From Acanthopleuribacter pedis (GTDB lineage Bacteria > Acidobacteriota > Holophagae > Acanthopleuribacterales > Acanthopleuribacteraceae), in NCBI RefSeq assembly GCF_017377855.1, contig NZ_JAFREP010000008.1, forward strand, positions 124,001-188,000: a DNA stretch of 64,000 bases, read 5' to 3'. Below, piece after piece: positions 27,935 to 37,050 of the stretch (its first letter is position 1; every line of letters begins with the position of its first letter). The position numbers were made by a program, and so were the translations under genes. The notes beneath the pieces are model-generated. The model worked only from the letters and a program-made list of their open reading frames with translations, was not told the origin of the DNA and ran no database searches.

Positions 27935-30310
27935 ATGAGTACACCTGGACCAAAGCTTGGTACTGCACCCGTTTTCCTCACCGCGATTTCGACCATTTTG
28001 GGTGCGATCATGTTTCTGCGCTTTGGGTATGCGGTGGCCCATGTCGGCGTTTTGGGTGTTTTCCTTATTATTCTCCTCGGTCACCTGGTCACCATTCCCA
28101 CCGGCATGGCCATCGCCGAGATTGCGACCAACCAGAAGGTCGAGGGCGGCGGGGAGTATTACATCATCTCCCGCTCCTTCGGGATGACCATCGGTGGGGC
28201 CATTGGCTTGGCCTTGTTTTTGTCGCAGGCCGTCAGCGTTGCCTTTTATGTGATTGCCTTTGCCGAGGCCTTTCGTCCCGTATTCGCTTGGCTGCAGGCC
28301 GACCACGGCATTGTGATCACCGACATGCGGGTTGTCAGTATGCCCGCCGCGTTGTTGTTGTGCGCCATTGTTCTGTATAAAGGGGCCGACCTGGGCATGA
28401 AGGTCCTCTATGTGGTGGTCGCGGTGCTGGCTCTCTCGCTTGTTTTCTTCTTTTTTGGTGCGCCGATTAGCGCGCCGCCGGAAGACATGAGTTTCCTCAC
28501 CCGGACCGTCGCTGATCCCGACCCCTTCTTCTATGTATTTGCCATTTGCTTTCCCGCCTTTACCGGCATGACGGCCGGCGTGGGACTGAGTGGCGACCTC
28601 AAAAACACGCGCCGCTCCATTCCATTGGGAACCCTGTCCGCCACGATCTTCGGCATGGTTGTTTACCTGGCCCTTGCGTACTTTTTGGGCTACCGCGCCA
28701 CGCCCGAGGAACTCAACAGCAACCCGCTGGTGATGGGCGAAATTGCCATTTGGGAACCGATCATCCCTATTGGTCTCGCCTGTGCCACCTTCTCCTCCGC
28801 GGTGGGCTCGATTTTGGTTGCGCCGCGAACCCTTCAGGCGATTGGTGCCGACGATTTGTTTCCCGGTAAGGAGGTAGGTAAATGGCTGTCGAAAGGTAAA
28901 GGCGCCTCCAACGAACCCTTTAATGCAACCCTGGTTGTCAGCGTGATCGCCGTTTTATTTGTCGGCCTGGGCGATGTCAACTCGGTTGCCGAAATCATTT
29001 CTATGTTTTTCATGGTGGCTTACGGTTCGATCTGCTTGATTTCCTTTTTGGAGCATTTCGCCGCTGATCCCGCCTACCGGCCCACGTTTAACTCGCGTTG
29101 GTACATCTCGCTGTTCGGCGCCGTGATGTGTTTCTTCATGATGTTCCAGATGAACGCTTTTTATGCGTTCCTCTCGTTGTCCATCATGACCTTGGTTTAT
29201 TTGGTGATTAGCTATACCAACCCGGATAAATCGGGGTTGGCCGCCATTTTCCAAGGCGTGATTTTTCAGTTTAGCCGCCAGATTCAAATTTTTATGCAAA
29301 AGAGGCGTCAGGCTCAGGATGTGCTCAATTGGCGTCCTTCCGTGGTTTGTGTTTCGGCGAGTACCTTTACGCGAACTTCCGCGTTGGATTTGCTCCGCTG
29401 GATGTCGCACCGCCACGGGTTTGGAACCTATATCCACTTTATCCGCGGTTACCTTTCAAAAGAAACCAAGCAGGTTGCCGACGAGACCATGGCGCGTTTG
29501 CTGCGATTGATCAAGGTAGGGCGCGGTCGGGTATTTGTGGACACCATCGTGTCGCCGTCCGAGACCTCCGCCATTTCTCAGGTGATCCAGTTACCGGGTG
29601 TGAGCGGTCACGAGAACAACGGTCTGTTGATGGAGTTTAGCAAACGTGATCCGGTTGATTTGGCGGGCATTATTTCTCACGCAACGCTGGTCGCCGCCAA
29701 CCAATTTGATTTCTTTATCCTCGCCAGTTCGGATCGCAATTTTGGCTACCGCAGCGAGATCCACCTTTGGATTACACCTCAGGATGAGGACAACGCCAAC
29801 CTGATGATTCTGCTGGCTTACATTTTTCAGGGTGATCCCGATTGGCGTGACGGCGCGGTTAAAATCTTTGCAGCCTACCCCGAGCGGAAAATGAGTGAGG
29901 AGGAGGAGCGCTTGCGGGTGCTGGTTCGGGCGGGCCGGCTACCGATTTCTCCCAATAACATCACCATGATTCCTTATGCTGATACCGTCAAAGCGCTGGT
30001 CAACCAGCATTCACGAGATGCCGATTTGGTCATCCTGGGGTACCGCAATGAAATGGTCAAACACTTCGGCGAGGGCCTGTTCCAGGGTTATGACGCGGTG
30101 GGCGATGTGTTGTTCGTGCGCGCTTCCTCGCAACGTGTTGTGGCCTCGCCGGAGGAAATTCGCGACGTGCCGACACCGCCGGAGGTGAAAACAGAAACTG
30201 AACCGACGGAGAACGTTGAGGCGGCGTCGGACGGCGAAGCGGGTGATCAGGCTCATCGGCCGCCGGCAAAATCGGAGCAGATGCCCGAGGACTCGGGGTC
30301 GGGGATCTAG
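27935..30310 (+). CDS. APC-superfamily permease of the cation-chloride cotransporter (SLC12-like) type
   Basis: Protein of 791 aa; ATG behind GGAGATCGTTTT. About twelve hydrophobic segments lie in residues 10-450, starting with FLTAISTILGAIMFLRFGYA, the conserved first helix of cation-chloride cotransporters, with GGGEYYIISRSFG after it. The C-terminal 330 residues are cytoplasmic and resemble the SLC12 regulatory domain (VVCVSASTFTRTSALDLLRW; DADLVILGYRNEM), ending in an acidic tail. Expected role: electroneutral or amino-acid-type solute and ion transport across the inner membrane; the substrate cannot be read from sequence. It is monocistronic, facing the convergent kinase cluster. Confidence 0.85.
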   Translation: MSTPGPKLGTAPVFLTAISTILGAIMFLRFGYAVAHVGVLGVFLIILLGHLVTIPTGMAIAEIATNQKVEGGGEYYIISRSFGMTIGGAIGLALFLSQAVSVAFYVIAFAEAFRPVFAWLQADHGIVITDMRVVSMPAALLLCAIVLYKGADLGMKVLYVVVAVLALSLVFFFFGAPISAPPEDMSFLTRTVADPDPFFYVFAICFPAFTGMTAGVGLSGDLKNTRRSIPLGTLSATIFGMVVYLALAYFLGYRATPEELNSNPLVMGEIAIWEPIIPIGLACATFSSAVGSILVAPRTLQAIGADDLFPGKEVGKWLSKGKGASNEPFNATLVVSVIAVLFVGLGDVNSVAEIISMFFMVAYGSICLISFLEHFAADPAYRPTFNSRWYISLFGAVMCFFMMFQMNAFYAFLSLSIMTLVYLVISYTNPDKSGLAAIFQGVIFQFSRQIQIFMQKRRQAQDVLNWRPSVVCVSASTFTRTSALDLLRWMSHRHGFGTYIHFIRGYLSKETKQVADETMARLLRLIKVGRGRVFVDTIVSPSETSAISQVIQLPGVSGHENNGLLMEFSKRDPVDLAGIISHATLVAANQFDFFILASSDRNFGYRSEIHLWITPQDEDNANLMILLAYIFQGDPDWRDGAVKIFAAYPERKMSEEEERLRVLVRAGRLPISPNNITMIPYADTVKALVNQHSRDADLVILGYRNEMVKHFGEGLFQGYDAVGDVLFVRASSQRVVASPEEIRDVPTPPEVKTETEPTENVEAASDGEAGDQAHRPPAKSEQMPEDSGSGI

Positions 30311-30376
30311 TCGGCAAGGCGTGGGCGATCTGCTGAAGAACGGGATTACGCCGTCGCAACGGCGGTGGGTCCTGTC

Positions 30377-31060
30377 CTAAAATGCCTTGCGGAGCAAGAC
30401 CGCTTTGTCCAAAAACCGTTCCCGCTTCTCCTCGTTTTCGATGACGTCGGCCAGGAGATTTAAGGTATTGGTCCAGTTTCCGTGGACCAGGTGGTCTAAG
30501 TTAATGCCGGCTTTTTTGCAGGTTTTGCGGGCGACCATCGGCGCCAGCGGGCCCAGTTCTTCCGTGAAATAGGTCATCAGGTTCGTGACCACGCTTTCGG
30601 GGATCGGGGTCGACGGTGGGGCGGTTCCGTTTCCGAAGCTGACGCGGGTCATGCTGCCGGCGGTGCCGGAGTTGCCACCGCCTGAATCGGCGGCGGAAAG
30701 GACCTGGCTGCCACTCCCGCGGCCGGCAAGCGGCGGGGTAAGCTGGGTGGAGGCGTCGGCGTGGTTGAACAAGGCATCCAGGGCCGTGCTGATGATGGAA
30801 CGCCGCACCAGTTTGTCGCAAAACAACACCACAATGCCGCCGGCGACCACGCGCACGAACACGCGTCCGTTTTGGAAGGAGTAGTCGGCGAGGGTGATGT
30901 TGGCGGGCAAGGTTTGCCAGAGCGCGTAAAACTGTTCCGCCTGACGTCGGTCGTCGATGTGATTCTGGTGGGTCGCGCTGAACTGGTAAGTTCCGTCGTT
31001 GCCCACTTGAAAACCCCAGCGAAAACCAGGGATGGTTTCAATACTGCCGAAATCGATCAT
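30377..31060 (-). CDS. Hypothetical partner protein translationally coupled to a Ser/Thr kinase
   Basis: Protein of 227 aa whose ATG overlaps the kinase stop (ATGA at 31057-31060). Residues 1-105 form a mixed alpha/beta region (YSFQNGRVFVRVVAGGIVVL) that could be roadblock-like. Residues 106-145 are Gly/Ser/Thr-rich and disordered. Residues 150-227 (FTEELGPLAPMVARKT, LLADVIENEEKRERFL) resemble the small helical domain often found at the C-terminus of bacterial Ser/Thr kinases (DUF8082-like). There is no signal peptide. Coupling suggests it binds or regulates the kinase. The function is unknown and the domain matches are by eye. Confidence 0.7.
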   Translation of the reverse strand: MIDFGSIETIPGFRWGFQVGNDGTYQFSATHQNHIDDRRQAEQFYALWQTLPANITLADYSFQNGRVFVRVVAGGIVVLFCDKLVRRSIISTALDALFNHADASTQLTPPLAGRGSGSQVLSAADSGGGNSGTAGSMTRVSFGNGTAPPSTPIPESVVTNLMTYFTEELGPLAPMVARKTCKKAGINLDHLVHGNWTNTLNLLADVIENEEKRERFLDKAVLLRKAF

Positions 31061-32613
31061 GGTCCCACCTTGAGGAGTGCGCGCAAGACGTCGGGATGGT
31101 AATGGCGCAGGGATTCGCCGGCCTTGGGGGCCTCGGAATACACCATGGCTGTCCCGCCGGACTGGGCCAGCAAGGCCGCTGAACCACCGGGATGATCGAG
31201 GCTACCTTGTTCAAATGCACCCAGTTCGGGGTGATGTTCGCCGAAAAATTGGAACAGGGCGTCCAGGCGTGGGAGCGCGTCGAGCAAGGCACCGTCACGG
31301 GTTTGTTGTGTACCGAGTTGGGTCCGTTGGTCGCGGAAAATCGCGGTGCTGTAGGGGGTCAGCTCGGCCGCGGCGAACTCCGGGGCCACATTGGTTTCGG
31401 CGCCTTGCGGTTCTTGGTAGCGGGCCAGGTATTGGGTGAGCGCTTCCTTGGCCGCGAGGGCCGTGGGGTACCGTTGATCGCGGTCCTTGGCGCAAAAGGT
31501 TTCCAAGATGGCAAACAAGGCCGGGTCGAGGCGACGGCCCAAGCTTTCCGGTTTTGGGAGGGGCTGGTTGAGGTGTTTCATCAGCACCGAAACCAAGTCT
31601 TTGCCGCGGAAGGGGGCCACGCCGAGAACCATTTCATAAAGGATGATGCCGACCGCGTAAAGATCGATGCGCCCGTCGATGGATTCGCCGTTGATCTGTT
31701 CCGGTGCCATGTAGCGTGGTGTTCCCAGTAGGGCACCGTGTTGGGTGAGATTTTGGGTTGAATTGCCGCGAACCAAGCCGAAATCGAGCAGGACCGCCTC
31801 GCCGCGCGTGTTGAGCATGATGTTGGCCGGTTTCACATCGCGGTGGATTTGTTGGTTGCGGTGGGCCTCATCCAGTCCGTCCAGTACTTGTTGGGCCAGG
31901 GCGACCGCCTCTTTGACCGGCAATACACCGCGTTGGCGCAGGAAACTGTCGAGGGGCGGGCCCTGCAGCCATTCCATCACCGAATAGGGGCGTTCCTCAT
32001 GGGTTCCCGTAAAAAAGATTTGCACAATGTGGTTGCTGCGCAGGCGTGCCACGGCGCGTGCCTCGTTGGCAAAGCGGCGGGCGGCGTCCGGGTCCTCGCG
32101 CAGGTATTGGTGGTTAAGGAATTTGACCGCGACCTTGCGGCCCAGCGCCTCGTCGCAGCCTTGGTAGACCGTTCCCATGGCGCCTTCGCCCAGGCGGCGT
32201 TCGATTTCCACCTGCTGTCCCACGGGCCCGAGTTTGACGCCGATCATGGGGTCGTCACCGCGTTTCATCTGTTGCATTTTGGCGTTGACTTGCGGAATTT
32301 TTAGCGGGAGTTTGAGGAACTGGCCGTTGTCGCGATGAATGCGGAGTTGGTATACCAGATCGGCCGCCTTGGGGTGTTCCAGCACCAGACAGGGGATGCG
32401 TTTGGCGGCGGCCGTTTCGAGGAGGGCGACCGCTTGTTCCAGGTTCTCGCCGGGATCCAGATCGATGAGGAGGAAGCCGACACTTCCTTGTTGGAGCAAT
32501 ACCGCGGCGTCGGCACAACGGTTCACATACAGTGGCTCGTGGTCGGGAAGGGCGAGGTGTTTGCGGAAACTTTCGATAAATTTGGGTTTCTTTTCAACCA
32601 CCAACAGAATCAT
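31057..32613 (-). CDS. Soluble Ser/Thr protein kinase with N-terminal receiver-like domain
   Basis: Protein of 518 aa. Residues 1-110 look like a response-regulator receiver (Asp51 in LLIDLDPG, KLPLK near the conserved Lys position) but lack the acidic pair at the N-terminus, so phosphotransfer is doubtful. The kinase domain spans about 135-400: GEGAMGTVY (142-150), Lys164 in VAVKFL, HRDVKPAN (257-264), DFG 277-279, GTPRYMAPEQ near 297-306; all catalytic residues are present. A tail of about 120 residues follows. There is no transmembrane segment, unlike many PknB-type kinases, so it is cytoplasmic. It is coupled to the partner gene by an ATGA overlap. Confidence 0.9.
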   Translation of the reverse strand: MILLVVEKKPKFIESFRKHLALPDHEPLYVNRCADAAVLLQQGSVGFLLIDLDPGENLEQAVALLETAAAKRIPCLVLEHPKAADLVYQLRIHRDNGQFLKLPLKIPQVNAKMQQMKRGDDPMIGVKLGPVGQQVEIERRLGEGAMGTVYQGCDEALGRKVAVKFLNHQYLREDPDAARRFANEARAVARLRSNHIVQIFFTGTHEERPYSVMEWLQGPPLDSFLRQRGVLPVKEAVALAQQVLDGLDEAHRNQQIHRDVKPANIMLNTRGEAVLLDFGLVRGNSTQNLTQHGALLGTPRYMAPEQINGESIDGRIDLYAVGIILYEMVLGVAPFRGKDLVSVLMKHLNQPLPKPESLGRRLDPALFAILETFCAKDRDQRYPTALAAKEALTQYLARYQEPQGAETNVAPEFAAAELTPYSTAIFRDQRTQLGTQQTRDGALLDALPRLDALFQFFGEHHPELGAFEQGSLDHPGGSAALLAQSGGTAMVYSEAPKAGESLRHYHPDVLRALLKVGP

Positions 32614-32806
32614 GATTGGTCCTTCAAGGGGCTTAACCCGCGGTGTTTGTCACCCATGCACCGGCGGGGTGTTTCGGTGTGAGGTCACCATCGGCATCAT
32701 CACAAGAACACGTGAGAGACAAGGTCTATTCACTAAAAAGCGACGGCTTGCGCGTTTGTCGGAATTTTTTTCGGGGCGTGGGTTGGTCATGCTCCGAGGT
32801 GGTTAT

Positions 32807-34168
32807 TTAGGGTTGCGTCGAGGGTGAAATTTTGAGCTGCTTCATTTTTTTGTGAAGGTTGCTGCGCTCGAGTTTGAGTATTTCGGCGGTTTTGGTGATG
32901 TTCCCACCATTTTCGTTGAGTTGGTATTCGATGTAACGCCGCTCGAAATCCTCGCGGGCTTCGCGCAGGGAATCGAACTTGCCGAACCAGGATGAATCTT
33001 CGCTTTTACCGGAAATCTGGCGGGGTAAGTCGCCCAGGTCCAGGACGGATTTGCGGCTCATGATGACCAAACGTTCCGCAATATTGCGCAGTTCGCGTAC
33101 ATTGCCCGGCCAATGGTAACCGCACAGGCCGCGTTCGGCTTCCGGTGTAAATGCCAAATTCGGGCGACCATAGCGGCCGGCGAACTGTTTGATGAAGTAG
33201 GCGATCAGCAGCATGATGTCCTCGGGACGTTCGCGCAGGGGCGGTACCCGCAAAGGGATGACATTGAGTCGGTAATAGAGATCCTCGCGAAAATGGCCCG
33301 CTTCAATTTCCGCTTCCAGGTCTTTGTTGGTGGCGGCGATAACGCGCACGTCGACCTTGATCACCTTGCTCCCGCCGACACGGTGGAAGCGTTGCTCCTG
33401 GAGGACCCGCAAAACCTTAGCTTGGGTGTTGAGGGACATGTCGGCGATTTCGTCGAGAAATAAGGTGCCCCCGTCCGCTTGCTCAAATTTGCCGGCTTTG
33501 CTTTCCTTGGCATCGGTAAAGCTGCCTTTGTGGTGGCCGAAGAGTTCGCTTTCGATGAGGTTCTCGGGAATGGCGGCGCAGTTCATTTCAATGAAGGGTT
33601 CGCGAGCACGGTCGGAAAAAAAGTGTATGCGTCGCGCGGCCAGCTCTTTACCGCTCCCACTTTCGCCGAGGATCAGCACACGACCGGTGCTGGGCGCGGC
33701 CATTTGGATGTCTTCCTTAAGTGCGACGATGGCGTTGCTGCCGCCGATCATCTCTTCCTCGGGAATTTGAGCCTCGAGTTGGGCCTGGCGGCGTTCCAAC
33801 TGCTGCTGCTTGAGCGCGTTGTTGAGCGTCACCATCACTTTGTCGAGGTTGAGCGGCTTTTCGAGGAAATCAAAAGCGCCCAGCTTGGTGGCCTTGACGC
33901 CGAGATCCAAGGTGGCATGGCCGGAGATGACGATCACCGGCATCTGGTAACCTTGCTCGCGCATTTTGGCGAGGGTTTCGACCCCGTCTATGCCCGGCAG
34001 CCACACATCGAGAAAAACAGCGTCAAAGCGCGCCTCGGCGCGGCGCAACTGATTGAGCAGGGACTCGCCTGAGTCGGCGGTATCGCAGTCGTGGTTTTCG
34101 TCCTCGAGAATTTCGGCCAAGGTTTTGCGAATCGAGGGTTCATCGTCACAAATCATAATTCGGGCCAT
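32807..34168 (-). CDS. NtrC-family sigma-54-dependent response regulator
   Basis: Protein of 453 aa: receiver 1-120 (DDE at 8-10, phospho-acceptor Asp54 in FLDVWLP, Lys104), AAA+ domain about 140-375 (Walker A GESGSGK 168-174, FLDEIADM Walker B, RERPEDI), and a Fis-type helix-turn-helix at the C-terminus (GGNITKTAEILKLERSNLHKKMK). The sigma-54 contact loop reads GSFTDA (215-220) in place of GAFTGA; the essential Thr is kept. It activates sigma-54 promoters by binding upstream sites. The receiver arrangement resembles NtrX-type regulators, but no kinase is adjacent, so the inducing signal is unknown. Confidence 0.92.
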   Translation of the reverse strand: MARIMICDDEPSIRKTLAEILEDENHDCDTADSGESLLNQLRRAEARFDAVFLDVWLPGIDGVETLAKMREQGYQMPVIVISGHATLDLGVKATKLGAFDFLEKPLNLDKVMVTLNNALKQQQLERRQAQLEAQIPEEEMIGGSNAIVALKEDIQMAAPSTGRVLILGESGSGKELAARRIHFFSDRAREPFIEMNCAAIPENLIESELFGHHKGSFTDAKESKAGKFEQADGGTLFLDEIADMSLNTQAKVLRVLQEQRFHRVGGSKVIKVDVRVIAATNKDLEAEIEAGHFREDLYYRLNVIPLRVPPLRERPEDIMLLIAYFIKQFAGRYGRPNLAFTPEAERGLCGYHWPGNVRELRNIAERLVIMSRKSVLDLGDLPRQISGKSEDSSWFGKFDSLREAREDFERRYIEYQLNENGGNITKTAEILKLERSNLHKKMKQLKISPSTQP

Positions 34169-35151
34169 GGCTGCCTCCGATACGGGGTTTCGTCGGCGGG
34201 CGACGAGGGGATCTCCCTAATCTAGAGGATGATGGTGAAATTTCAAAACCATTCACACGTCGGCACAGCGCGTGACCGCGGCGGTTGACTGATCGGCGCG
34301 CGCACCGAAGCATGATTTGTGGAAAGGAGGCGGGGTAGCAAAGCGTACGGTAAAGAAGCGGCCCCGAAATTATGTGAGGTGCGGGGCGATTTCGTCGGAG
34401 CGGGGTTACGAAGGTCGCGGAGCAATGCTTTTGGGATCGCCAATGGCGAATATATTTTTAGTTATCTTTGCTTTGTGCCGATATAAAGTAAAAGTTCGCA
34501 ATTTCACGAAAAACACCGTTAGAGATGATGTTTGTACGTGAAATAACTGAAAGAAAACCTTTTTGCCTCTGACGCAGGGGCGAGGAACTTTGTGACTGCT
34601 GTTTCGTTGTTTAACCTTCTCGTTTGCAAGGTTTTCGGGCATGACTCTTGGATTTTATGTGACGCCTTGAAGGTGCTGTCTTTCCCATTGTGCATGGTTG
34701 CCCTGCTTGCGAGTGGTTTAAAACCCAAATGGCGCTGAAGCGAGGGCTTTTGGCTAAAAATCTGAATCGAAATGGTTTGAAAAAAGCGCACCGGGTCGCG
34801 CGGGACCGAGCCCGTTGGATGCGGTGCGCATGGTTGAAAACCGTTGTGCCCCGGAGGATTAGCGAAAATCGCCGCGAGCTTTTGCGTTTCTCAGGTGGAA
34901 GCATGTTGTTATCCGAGGTGTGTTACCTAAAAAATTGTCGTTGATTCTGAGCTTCGCAAGCGCGTTGTATTGAACACGGCCTAATGCGCCGGTGCCTTTG
35001 TGCTCCCTCGCATTCCCCGGCTGCACGCGTTTTCCCGGTTCCCGTTTGGTGATCGCGATGCCGCCCAACGGTTGTTCCGGTTCCGGTGCGGCCTGCTGTT
35101 AACCACCCGTTTTCGGGGTCATCCTGTCCTGAGCTTTTCGTGAGAAACCCT
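34169..35151. other. Gene-free 1-kb interval
   Basis: Between the minus-strand regulator and the plus-strand binding-protein cluster. It is AT-rich around 34440-34560. Short frames exist, but none has a plausible start, composition or recognisable product. I see no clear terminator, tRNA or repeat. It presumably holds the promoters of both divergent units. Confidence 0.5.
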
Positions 35152-36153
35152 ATGAAGTGTCTCTCTTTCATGCACCGAACCACTGTCGTCCTGCTCCGTA
35201 TGGTTTCCGGGGTGGGGCTTTTGGTTGGTACCTGGTTGCAGGCCAACACCGATATCTTGGTGTTGACGCCTGAAATTCCACACTTCCAGTTGGTCGTCAA
35301 AGGGTTGGTCAACGAACTGGGTGAAGATTGCCGCATCGAGGTGGTTTCTTTCGATCAGTATTCGGCGATTGAACGCATGGGGTGGATGATCGAGGTGTAC
35401 GATCCCAAGCTCATTGTGTTGCTGGGAAATCACACCCTCAAGTCCTACAAGAAACTACTTAAAATCGGGCCGGCCTCTATGCAACTTCGTCCCGTCATCG
35501 GCCTAATGGCGGTGTTCGTGGATCGCGAAATGCGAACCATCCGCCACGGGGCGGGCATTCATTACGAAATTCAAGGGCTCACCATACTGACAAATTTGCG
35601 GTCGATGACGCAATTACCCGTGCGTCGGGTGGGTGTGTTGTACCGGCGAAACCTGCGCCCCTTTTTCGAGGACCAACAATCCCAAGTGCGCCGCGAAAAA
35701 ATTGAGCTGGTGGGATTCGAAATACCGACCAAGGAAAAAATCGCCCCGAAGGACCTGCGCCGAGGTTTGCGACACCTCACCGAAACCGAGGCGGTTGATA
35801 CCTTGTGGGTCCTCAACGACAGCGAACTTTTGACACCCCGGCTCATTCGAAAGGCCTGGCGGCCGGTGCTTAAAAGATTTCAGGGTCCGGTGGTGGTCGG
35901 CGTCGATCAGCTCTTGCGCGACTCGGTGGCCTTGGGACATTTTGCCGTGGTCCCGGATCACCTTGAGTTGGGGGTGCAAGCCGCCGATTTAGTTTGGGAA
36001 GTACGCCGGCAGCAATGGCAGATTCCGGAAAACCGCTTTCGCGCACCCATTAGCGTGGAAAAAATCCTTAATTACCGCAATGTCGGCTACAGTCTGCTGC
36101 TGCGAAACGGCGCGGAATTGGAAGTTGATTACATTGTCGGGGAAAACTTTTGA
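35152..36153 (+). CDS. Periplasmic ABC-type substrate-binding-like protein
   Basis: Protein of 333 aa from the ATG at 35152; an in-frame GTG at 35086 would add an unlikely leader. The signal peptide is TTVVLLRMVSGVGLLVGTWL then QA. The mature part has the two-lobed layout of the ABC_sub_bind (TrpX/PF04392-like) family: ILVLTPEIPHFQLVVKGL, LIVLLGNHTLKSYKK, RRVGVLYRRNLRPFFEDQ, DTLWVLNDSELLTP, VVVGVDQLLRD, LGHFAVVPDHLELGVQAADL. It is a paralogue of the gene at 37035. No permease or ATPase gene is nearby and a histidine kinase ends the cluster, so the protein more likely delivers a ligand signal to the kinase than to a transporter. Confidence 0.75.
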   Translation: MKCLSFMHRTTVVLLRMVSGVGLLVGTWLQANTDILVLTPEIPHFQLVVKGLVNELGEDCRIEVVSFDQYSAIERMGWMIEVYDPKLIVLLGNHTLKSYKKLLKIGPASMQLRPVIGLMAVFVDREMRTIRHGAGIHYEIQGLTILTNLRSMTQLPVRRVGVLYRRNLRPFFEDQQSQVRREKIELVGFEIPTKEKIAPKDLRRGLRHLTETEAVDTLWVLNDSELLTPRLIRKAWRPVLKRFQGPVVVGVDQLLRDSVALGHFAVVPDHLELGVQAADLVWEVRRQQWQIPENRFRAPISVEKILNYRNVGYSLLLRNGAELEVDYIVGENF

Positions 36154-36303
36154 TGAGGGGTCTTGGCGAGGATGGCTTTGAATTGCTTCCATCCGCTTGG
36201 TTGGTCATCGAAGTATTTCAGAACTCCTTCCCAATAAACCCCTTTTATCCTTTAGAATGCTCTTAAACCAATCGAACCTGGAAGAAACATCGATGGGTCC
36301 TCT

Positions 36304-37050
36304 ATGAAATGGCAAGGCATGAAACGCATACTTTTGTGGTTTCTCCTCTTTGAGGGGCTGCTACTGCCGTGCTGGTCTCAAGAGAAACCCACGGTTTACG
36401 CCTTTTTACCGTCCAATTTGCGCCCCCACGCCCTGCAGAGCTTGATGAACCGCGAGGCGCCCGAGGTCGATATCGTTTTTTTTGGGCGTTTCCGCGAATT
36501 TGAAGTTCAGGTTCTCCAAAACAAACCCGACGCCGTCTTGACCTACCCGATGGTGGTCGAGTATTTGTCCCAAAGTGAAAATTTATCGTACAAACCTTTG
36601 GTCACGGGGATTCGGGCGGAAAAACGGGTAGAACCTTTGATGCTGATGTCGGTCGACCGGCAGATTGAGGTGACCTCAATCGATCAAACCGCCATCGGGG
36701 TGGTCAGTCTGATGGGCCGCCGTCAGATGGGTCATTTTCTTGCCGACAAATTTAAAGTAGGCAAGATATCGATCAAAACGGTGACCAAGCTGGAAGACCT
36801 CCTGTCGCTGTTACAGTTTGAGGATGTCGACGCGATTCTCGTTCCTGAAAGCCGGCTAGATTATTACAAACAGCGTTCCAAATTGAACTTGGTGATTACG
36901 CCTTTACCGGATGTTTCTTACCGCCTCCCCATTTTATACGTCGGTCCCGAGGCGAAGGAGGAGGATCAGAAAGCCCTGCGCGAGGCATTCGGGAAAATGG
37001 AAAAAGGCGTGATTAACTTGTTGGGGGTGGACCAATGGCAAACGCCATAG
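36304..37050 (+). CDS. Periplasmic PhnD-like substrate-binding protein
   Basis: Protein of 248 aa with signal peptide (ILLWFLLFEGLLLPCWSQ). The body resembles PhnD/SBP_bac_3-like binding proteins: TVYAFLPSNLRPHALQSLMN, PDAVLTYPMVVEYLS, TAIGVVSLMGRRQMGHFLAD, DVDAILVPESRLDYYKQ, DVSYRLPILYVGPEA. The start is the ATG at 36304; ATG 36319 is possible. The 3' end overlaps the next gene by 16 bases, so the two are co-translated. It is probably a periplasmic ligand receptor working with the kinase at 38217; the ligand is unknown. Confidence 0.75.
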   Translation: MKWQGMKRILLWFLLFEGLLLPCWSQEKPTVYAFLPSNLRPHALQSLMNREAPEVDIVFFGRFREFEVQVLQNKPDAVLTYPMVVEYLSQSENLSYKPLVTGIRAEKRVEPLMLMSVDRQIEVTSIDQTAIGVVSLMGRRQMGHFLADKFKVGKISIKTVTKLEDLLSLLQFEDVDAILVPESRLDYYKQRSKLNLVITPLPDVSYRLPILYVGPEAKEEDQKALREAFGKMEKGVINLLGVDQWQTP

